A DNA stretch of 20,381 nucleotides from Emcibacter sp. (GTDB taxonomy: Bacteria; Pseudomonadota; Alphaproteobacteria; Sphingomonadales; Emcibacteraceae): positions 1 through 20,381 of the forward strand of contig JALUWZ010000026.1 of the NCBI GenBank assembly GCA_027019205.1. Direction: 5' to 3'. The translations under genes were made by a program, and so were the position numbers. Shown piece after piece: positions 16,132 through 20,381 of this stretch. Each line of letters starts with the position of its first letter. Position 1 is the stretch's first letter. The notes under the pieces are model-generated. The model saw only the letters and a list, made by a program, of their open reading frames with translations, searched no databases and was not told the DNA's origin.

Positions 16132-16740
16132 ATGAAACCTGTAAGAAAAAACAAATACGCCTCTCCGGTCCCCCGGCTCAGATATCCCCTGACGAAAAGC
16201 ATTTCCTTGATTGGTCTTATGGGGTCCGGCAAAACCACGGTGGGACTCCGTCTGGCCCGCAAGCTCGGCCTGGGCTTTACCGATTCCGATGCGGAAATTG
16301 AATTGGCGGCCAACCACACCGTCAGTGAAATTTTTGAAAAATTCGGCGAGGATGATTTTCGCAGTGGCGAAAGAAAGGTTATTAACCGGCTGATTTCAGA
16401 TACCCCGGCAGTTCTCGGCACCGGGGGCGGGGCCTTTATGGACGCCAAAACCCGTCAGAGACTGAAAGAAAAAACCATAACCATCTGGCTGAAGGCAGAT
16501 ATTAATCATCTGGTGGAGCGCACCTCGCGACGCAATACACGGCCTCTGCTGAGGAACGGGAATCCCGAGGAAATCTTGCGAAAACTGGCCGAAACCCGCT
16601 ACCCGGTTTATGGTCAGGCGGCAATCACCGTTGAAACCGGCGCCGGTCCCCATGAAAAAGTTGTCAATAACATCATCTGGAAACTCAATCAATATCTTGC
16701 CGCAGAAGCCAAAGCAGCAAGAAAGAAAGAAACCCCGTAA
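16132..16740 (+). CDS. aroK: Shikimate kinase
   Basis: AroK phosphorylates shikimate at the 3-hydroxyl using ATP, the fifth step of the chorismate pathway, in the cytoplasm. The 202-aa protein has the P-loop G28-LMGSGKT-T36, the Mg/shikimate aspartates D51 and D53 (TDSDAEIE), the shikimate-binding FRSGE arginine R77, the G98-G-G100 motif (LGTGGGAF) and the lid arginine R137 in RRNTRPLL. The 22 residues before the P-loop strand are basic and longer than in E. coli AroK, as in several alphaproteobacterial forms. The ATG at 16132 has no evident Shine-Dalgarno but no other in-frame start precedes the P-loop. The gene is followed 2 bp later by aroB, so the two are one operon. Confidence 0.96.
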   Translation: MKPVRKNKYASPVPRLRYPLTKSISLIGLMGSGKTTVGLRLARKLGLGFTDSDAEIELAANHTVSEIFEKFGEDDFRSGERKVINRLISDTPAVLGTGGGAFMDAKTRQRLKEKTITIWLKADINHLVERTSRRNTRPLLRNGNPEEILRKLAETRYPVYGQAAITVETGAGPHEKVVNNIIWKLNQYLAAEAKAARKKETP

Positions 16741-16742
16741 TA

Positions 16743-17864
16743 ATGCCCAAAAAAATAACTGTCGCGCTTCAGAATCACAGCTATGATATTTATGTGGGGG
16801 AGGGCCTTCTTGATCAGGCGGGGGATATAATCGCGCCGCTTTTATCCCGCCCCCGAACGGTGATCGTCACCGATGACAATATTGCCGGATATCAGCTTCC
16901 CCGGCTGGAAAAATCTCTGGAAAAGGCCGGCATAACATTTGACAGCATCATCCTGCCCGCAGGGGAAGCGACAAAATCCTTTGCCCAGCTGGAAAATCTT
17001 CTCGACCGGCTTCTGGCTTTCGGGTTGGAACGTCAGGACAGGATCATCGCCTTTGGTGGCGGGGTTATCGGTGATCTTGCCGGATTTGCCGCAAGTATTT
17101 ATCAGCGTGGTATCGGCTTTATCCAGATTCCCACCACCCTGCTGGCACAGGTTGACAGCGCCGTCGGCGGCAAATGCGCCATCAACAGCCCGCGCGGCAA
17201 AAACCTGATTGGCAGTTTTCACCAACCCGGTCTGGTTCTGAGCGATGTCAGTTGCCTGAACAGCCTGCCACAAAGACAGCTGCTGGCCGGTTATGCGGAG
17301 ATGGTTAAATACAGCCTGATCAATGACGGCAAGTTTTTTGACTGGCTTGACCGGCAGGCCGGGAAAATCATCTCCGGTGATCCTGCGGCGCGGATACAGG
17401 CCATCATTACCTGTTGTCAGGCCAAGGCGGACATGGTTGCCCGGGATGAAAAGGAAACAGGTCCGCGCGCCCTGCTCAATCTGGGTCATACATTTGGCCA
17501 TGCGCTTGAGGCGGAATGCGGATTTTCCGACAGGCTCCTTCACGGGGAAGCCGTGGCAATTGGCATGGTCATGGCCTTTGACCTGTCGGTCAGGATGGGC
17601 CTTTGCCCTGAACAGGAGGCCGCCACTGTCCGGCGACATCTGAAAATGATCGGCCTGCCAGACGGAATTTCGGCAGATCTCCGGGCATATTTCCGCAACG
17701 ATATCACGGCAGAAAGGCTGTTTAATCATACCCTGCATGATAAAAAATTATCCGGCGGCAAAGTAACCTATGTGTTGGTCCGCGCCATTGGAGAGGCTTT
17801 TTTAACCAATGATGTCACAGCGGAAGATATAAAGCAGGTTTTTCAATCGGCACTGGATGGATAA
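16743..17864 (+). CDS. aroB: 3-dehydroquinate synthase
   Basis: AroB converts DAHP to 3-dehydroquinate, the second shikimate-pathway step, using NAD+ and a divalent metal. At 373 aa it has normal length. Visible features are the NAD-binding GGGVIGDLAGF (105-115), PTTLLAQVDSAVGGK (130-144), and the three metal ligands E186 (GYAEMVKYSLI), H249 (NLGHTFGHALE) and H267 (LHGEAVAIGM). The ATG follows the aroK stop by 2 bp, with a purine-rich GAAAGAAAG stretch upstream serving as a probable ribosome binding site. The last 8 bp overlap the start of the CNNM/CBS transporter gene if that gene starts at its first ATG. Confidence 0.97.
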   Translation: MPKKITVALQNHSYDIYVGEGLLDQAGDIIAPLLSRPRTVIVTDDNIAGYQLPRLEKSLEKAGITFDSIILPAGEATKSFAQLENLLDRLLAFGLERQDRIIAFGGGVIGDLAGFAASIYQRGIGFIQIPTTLLAQVDSAVGGKCAINSPRGKNLIGSFHQPGLVLSDVSCLNSLPQRQLLAGYAEMVKYSLINDGKFFDWLDRQAGKIISGDPAARIQAIITCCQAKADMVARDEKETGPRALLNLGHTFGHALEAECGFSDRLLHGEAVAIGMVMAFDLSVRMGLCPEQEAATVRRHLKMIGLPDGISADLRAYFRNDITAERLFNHTLHDKKLSGGKVTYVLVRAIGEAFLTNDVTAEDIKQVFQSALDG

Positions 17865-19140
17865 AATGATTACGGATATTCTGCTTTTTTCCGGGGAACT
17901 GTTTTTTCTGATTATCCTGTCAGGCCTTTTCTCGGGATCTGAAACCGCCCTGACTGCAACCTCGCCGTCCCGCATTCACCGTATGGTCAAAAAGGGCAAC
18001 CGGCGTGCCGGTCTTGTCGAAAAACTCACCAATAATTCCGAACAATTGATCGGCGCGATTTTATTGGGCAATAATCTGGTGAATATTCTGGCGTCTGCAC
18101 TGGCAACGGCTTTTTTCATCCGGATTTTTGGCGACATTGGCGTGATATATGCCACGCTTGCCATGACCCTGCTGCTGCTGATCTTCGCCGAAGTGTTGCC
18201 CAAAACCTATGCCATCGCCAACCCTGAACGGGTGGCGCTGAAAATTGCGCCCTTTGCCCGGCTGGTCGTGATTATTTTCTCCCCCTTTGCCGCACTGGTT
18301 CAGCTTGTGGTCCGGTCTATCCTGCGGCTGTCGGGACTTGCCAGCACAAATCAGAAAATTCTTTCGGCCCATGATGAAATCAGGGGGGCCATCAGTCTTC
18401 AGGCCCATGAAGGCGGGCTGATTAAAAATAACAAGGATATGCTTGACAGTATTCTTGATCTGCAGGATGTCCAGCTTGAAGACGTCATGGTTCATCGCCG
18501 GAATATTGAAATGATCAATATCAGCGACAGCCCGGCGGACATTTTTTCCCAAATTGTCGCCAGCCCCTTTACCCGGTTGCCGCTCTGGCAGGAAAACCCG
18601 GATAATATCATTGGGGTTGTCCATGCCAAGGAGGTTCTCAGAGCCATCGAAGCCAATCACGGCTCAATAAACAATGTGGATTTCTGTCAAATTGCCCAAC
18701 CGCCGTGGTTTGTCCCGGAAACCACCAGCCTGCAGGAGCAATTGACAACTTTTTTGGCAAAAAAGTCTCATTTCGCCCTGGTGGTTGATGAATATGGTGC
18801 CTTTATGGGGGTCATTACCCTGGAAGATATCCTCGAAGAAATCGTCGGCGACATATATGATGAACATGATACCCTGTCTGCGGATGTGAAAATTCTGCAA
18901 AACGGCTCCATAATTACGGCTGGCAATACGCCGATCCGTGATCTGAACCGGCAATTCAACTGGACTCTGGATGATGAAGATGCCATCACCATTGCTGGTT
19001 ATGTGATTGATATTGCCGAAACCATCCCCCTGCCCGGCCAGCGTTTTTCCCGAGGCGGTTTTACATTTGAAATACTGAAAAGACGGCGCAACCAGATTAC
19101 CTCCCTGTTGATTATCCCCGAAGGAAACAACCCCTCATAG
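17857..19140 (+). CDS. HlyC/CorC family transporter (CNNM domain, CBS pair, CorC_HlyC domain)
   Basis: This 427-aa inner-membrane protein has the complete architecture of the CorC/CNNM family. A CNNM (DUF21) membrane domain covers about residues 5-185, starting with LSGLFSGSETALTA and including LGNNLVNILASALAT and FAEVLPKTYAI. Two CBS motifs follow at about 203-265 and 278-340 (the second with VVDEYGAFMGVITLEDILEEIVGDI), then the C-terminal CorC_HlyC domain at about 350-424 (FNWTLDDEDAITIAGYV). Family members are linked to Mg2+ export or Mg/Co resistance; the substrate here is not proven. The ATG at 17857 overlaps aroB; the ATG at 17866 is an alternative with GGAT a few bases upstream. Coupling to aroKB is a common alphaproteobacterial arrangement with no obvious metabolic reason. 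The 3' end overlaps the convergent XRE gene by 6 bp. Confidence 0.93.
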   Translation: MDKMITDILLFSGELFFLIILSGLFSGSETALTATSPSRIHRMVKKGNRRAGLVEKLTNNSEQLIGAILLGNNLVNILASALATAFFIRIFGDIGVIYATLAMTLLLLIFAEVLPKTYAIANPERVALKIAPFARLVVIIFSPFAALVQLVVRSILRLSGLASTNQKILSAHDEIRGAISLQAHEGGLIKNNKDMLDSILDLQDVQLEDVMVHRRNIEMINISDSPADIFSQIVASPFTRLPLWQENPDNIIGVVHAKEVLRAIEANHGSINNVDFCQIAQPPWFVPETTSLQEQLTTFLAKKSHFALVVDEYGAFMGVITLEDILEEIVGDIYDEHDTLSADVKILQNGSIITAGNTPIRDLNRQFNWTLDDEDAITIAGYVIDIAETIPLPGQRFSRGGFTFEILKRRRNQITSLLIIPEGNNPS

Positions 19141-19497
19141 GTCCTCCTTCTCTTCAAGAATTTCTGTCAGTTTCGCTATCCTTTCCGGCGAAAGGCGGCG
19201 GATTTTCTGCGCCAGCTGATTAACCAGGGTCACCGCCTCGGGCAAAAGCCCCGCCGTATCCACCACGAGGCGGGGGTGAGACAGACGGGCCAGCTGCTCT
19301 ATTTCCTCGGCATCATCCCAGATCAGGTTGAAATAACCGATGATCCGCTGAACCATGGCCCAGGACGGCTGGCCCCGGTGACCATGCTCAAGGGCCGACA
19401 AATATGCCGGACTGACCCCGATATCTGCTGCCATTTTTTTCTGGTTTATGCCCCGGCCCTTGCGCAATAGACGAATTTTCCTGCCAAATGGTGTCAT
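19135..19497 (-). CDS. XRE-family helix-turn-helix regulator
   Basis: This is a 120-aa protein with an N-terminal XRE/Cro-type HTH at about residues 4-60: FGRKIRLLRKGRGINQKKMAADIGVSPAYLSALEHG, where the turn (IGVS) and recognition helix (PAYLSALE) are clear. The remaining 60 residues are helical and acidic with a Glu/Lys-rich C-terminus, possibly for dimerisation; no ligand or protease domain is seen. It is the last gene of mltA-smr-xre: its ATG overlaps the smr stop as ATGA. A similar small regulator follows mltA-smr in many alphaproteobacteria, from memory, but its targets are unknown. It overlaps the convergent transporter gene by 6 bp. Confidence 0.9.
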   Translation of the reverse strand: MTPFGRKIRLLRKGRGINQKKMAADIGVSPAYLSALEHGHRGQPSWAMVQRIIGYFNLIWDDAEEIEQLARLSHPRLVVDTAGLLPEAVTLVNQLAQKIRRLSPERIAKLTEILEEKEDL

Positions 19498-20042
19498 GAT
19501 CCTCTGTCCCGGTTTATTTTCAACACCACATATAAGGCTCCGGCACCCCCGTCTTCCCCCCTTGCAGAATGAAAAGAAATTATGTGACCCGCCAGCGGGT
19601 CCCGGGACAGCCAGCCCGGAACATTATTCCTCAATAGCCCGCCATTCTTGTGACTGCCCTTGCCGGTAATAACCAGTATAAGTCGTTTGCCGCGCCTGAT
19701 TGCCGTTTCGATATAATTGCACAATGCCCGGTAGGCCTCATCCCCGGTCATCCCGTGAAGATCTATCCGGCCCTCGGGCCTGACCCGGCCCCGGCGCAAT
19801 TTCTGATGCCAGTTATGGTCGGCATCTTTCAGGGTGAAACTGCCCTCTGTCAGTCTGACTATTGGCGCATGCGCCGGGTCGTAATGATAGCCCGGATCAG
19901 AAATCCGCACGTCATATGCCGATTTCCGGACCAGCGGTGTTGCCGCGCGGTTGCTTTCCAGCCGGGAAATATTCCGGGTGACCTTTTCCCATAATTCCTG
20001 TTCGGCCCTGCTCAGGGCTTTTCCGGGTTTCCTGCGGTTCAT
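19494..20042 (-). CDS. Smr-domain protein (Smr/MutS family)
   Basis: This 182-aa protein ends in an Smr domain (about residues 92-180), a fold associated with nicking or RNA endonuclease activity in other members. The two key motifs are present: IDLHGMTGDEAY, and the strand-loop LILVITGKGSH followed by a Gly-rich region, then the closing GALYVVLKI. The N-terminal 60 residues are charged and basic and match the linker of stand-alone alphaproteobacterial Smr proteins. No MutS2 ATPase part is present. The ATG at 20042 overlaps the mltA stop as TGATG; a GTG one codon earlier (20045) is the alternative. The 3' end overlaps the XRE gene by 4 bp. The role in the cell is not established. Confidence 0.92.
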   Translation of the reverse strand: MNRRKPGKALSRAEQELWEKVTRNISRLESNRAATPLVRKSAYDVRISDPGYHYDPAHAPIVRLTEGSFTLKDADHNWHQKLRRGRVRPEGRIDLHGMTGDEAYRALCNYIETAIRRGKRLILVITGKGSHKNGGLLRNNVPGWLSRDPLAGHIISFHSARGEDGGAGALYVVLKINRDRGS

Positions 20043-20381
20043 CACAAGTCACTTTTTCGGGACAGAATTCGATCCGCCAGACCCTTTGGCACCAGAAAAT
20101 AATAGCGGCCCGCCTCTTTCATCGGCCCGGCAAGCCGGGCGGCATCATCACCGACGCCCCAATATATATCCGCCCGCATCCGGCCCTTGATTGCCGCGCC
20201 GGTATCCTGGGCAATGACCAGCCGCTGTATCGGCTTGCCGTGATCCGTAGCCGGATTTAAATCAAGCCAGAGCGGCATACCAAGCGGGACATATTGCGGG
20301 TCAATGGCCAGTGACCGGCCCGAGGTCAGGGCAACATTCATTGACCCGACCGGTGCGGTTTCCGCCAAGGGGCGAAAAAAT
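20042..20381 (-). CDS. mltA: Membrane-bound lytic murein transglycosylase A, C-terminal part
   Basis: The window holds about the last 113 residues of MltA, a lytic transglycosylase that cleaves peptidoglycan to 1,6-anhydromuropeptides at the cell envelope; the start lies beyond the right edge. The sequence runs FFRPLAETAPVGSMNVALTS, then GRSLAIDPQYVPLGMPLWLD, then AQDTGAAIKGRMRADIYWG and GRYYFLVPKG. These are the 3D (DPBB) domain motifs, with three conserved aspartates, the last of which (ADIYWG) aligns with the catalytic Asp region of E. coli MltA. Its TGA overlaps the smr start. The reading frame is open to the window end, so there is no sign of damage. Confidence 0.92.
   Translation of the reverse strand, partial: FFRPLAETAPVGSMNVALTSGRSLAIDPQYVPLGMPLWLDLNPATDHGKPIQRLVIAQDTGAAIKGRMRADIYWGVGDDAARLAGPMKEAGRYYFLVPKGLADRILSRKSDL

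Noticed and set aside
16842..17738. 298-aa minus-strand ORF opposite aroB
   Set aside because: AroB is complete with all metal ligands; the antisense frame is rich in residues typical of mirrored codons and shows no domain.
1..20381. CRISPR arrays, tRNA or rRNA genes, insertion sequences, toxin-antitoxin or defence systems
   Set aside because: Reading both strands I saw no spaced repeats, cloverleaf sequence, transposase or known defence domain; the one XRE regulator lies in an mltA-smr operon and has no toxin partner.

Overview
The window looks like a chromosomal segment of an alphaproteobacterium with a GC content near 50%. The signs are the gene pairs xerD-accA and aroK-aroB followed by a CNNM/CBS (HlyC/CorC) gene, the block mltA-smr-XRE regulator, a PAS_5-family protein, and a very large (about 180 kDa) NAD-glutamate dehydrogenase. 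I place it only tentatively in or near the Kordiimonadales/Emcibacterales type of marine alphaproteobacteria. I see no tRNA, rRNA, CRISPR array, insertion sequence or prophage. XerD is the chromosomal type, not a mobile-element integrase.

Layout. (1) 1-659: the 3' part of feoB (ferrous iron permease). It lacks several conserved internal blocks and changes frame, so it is called a pseudogene. (2) 755-1177: a 140-aa protein of unknown function. (3) 1160-5596, minus strand: a tight three-gene operon of a cyclase/kynurenine-formamidase-family hydrolase, then iorA, then iorB (indolepyruvate:ferredoxin oxidoreductase), likely for aromatic amino acid or aryl-pyruvate catabolism. (4) 5815-6945: a PAS_5 protein. 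(5) 7059-11873: NAD-dependent glutamate dehydrogenase. (6) 11877-15963, minus strand: a 46-aa membrane-anchored small protein (missing from gene lists with a 60-aa cut-off), a 664-aa exported helical protein with an in-frame 12-bp tandem repeat, xerD, and accA. (7) 16132-19140, plus strand: aroK-aroB-CNNM/CBS transporter, diverging from block 6 across a 168-bp promoter region. (8) 19135-20381, minus strand: mltA (5' end outside the window), an Smr-domain protein and a small XRE regulator, overlapping head to tail.

How the genes fit together. Most of the window is housekeeping: shikimate pathway, fatty-acid precursor supply, chromosome dimer resolution, peptidoglycan turnover, glutamate catabolism. 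The catabolic theme is amino acids: GDH deaminates glutamate to 2-oxoglutarate, and IorAB oxidatively decarboxylates aryl-pyruvates, the transamination products of aromatic amino acids. Genes are packed very tightly. Stop/start overlaps are common, and three convergent gene pairs meet with overlaps or a 3-bp gap and no visible terminator.

I found no clear undescribed multi-gene defence or mobile system. The most unusual points are the multiply deleted feoB, an Asp in place of one cluster cysteine in IorA, the 46-aa small protein heading the xerD operon, and the cyclase-iorAB linkage. No stretch over 300 bases lacks a gene.
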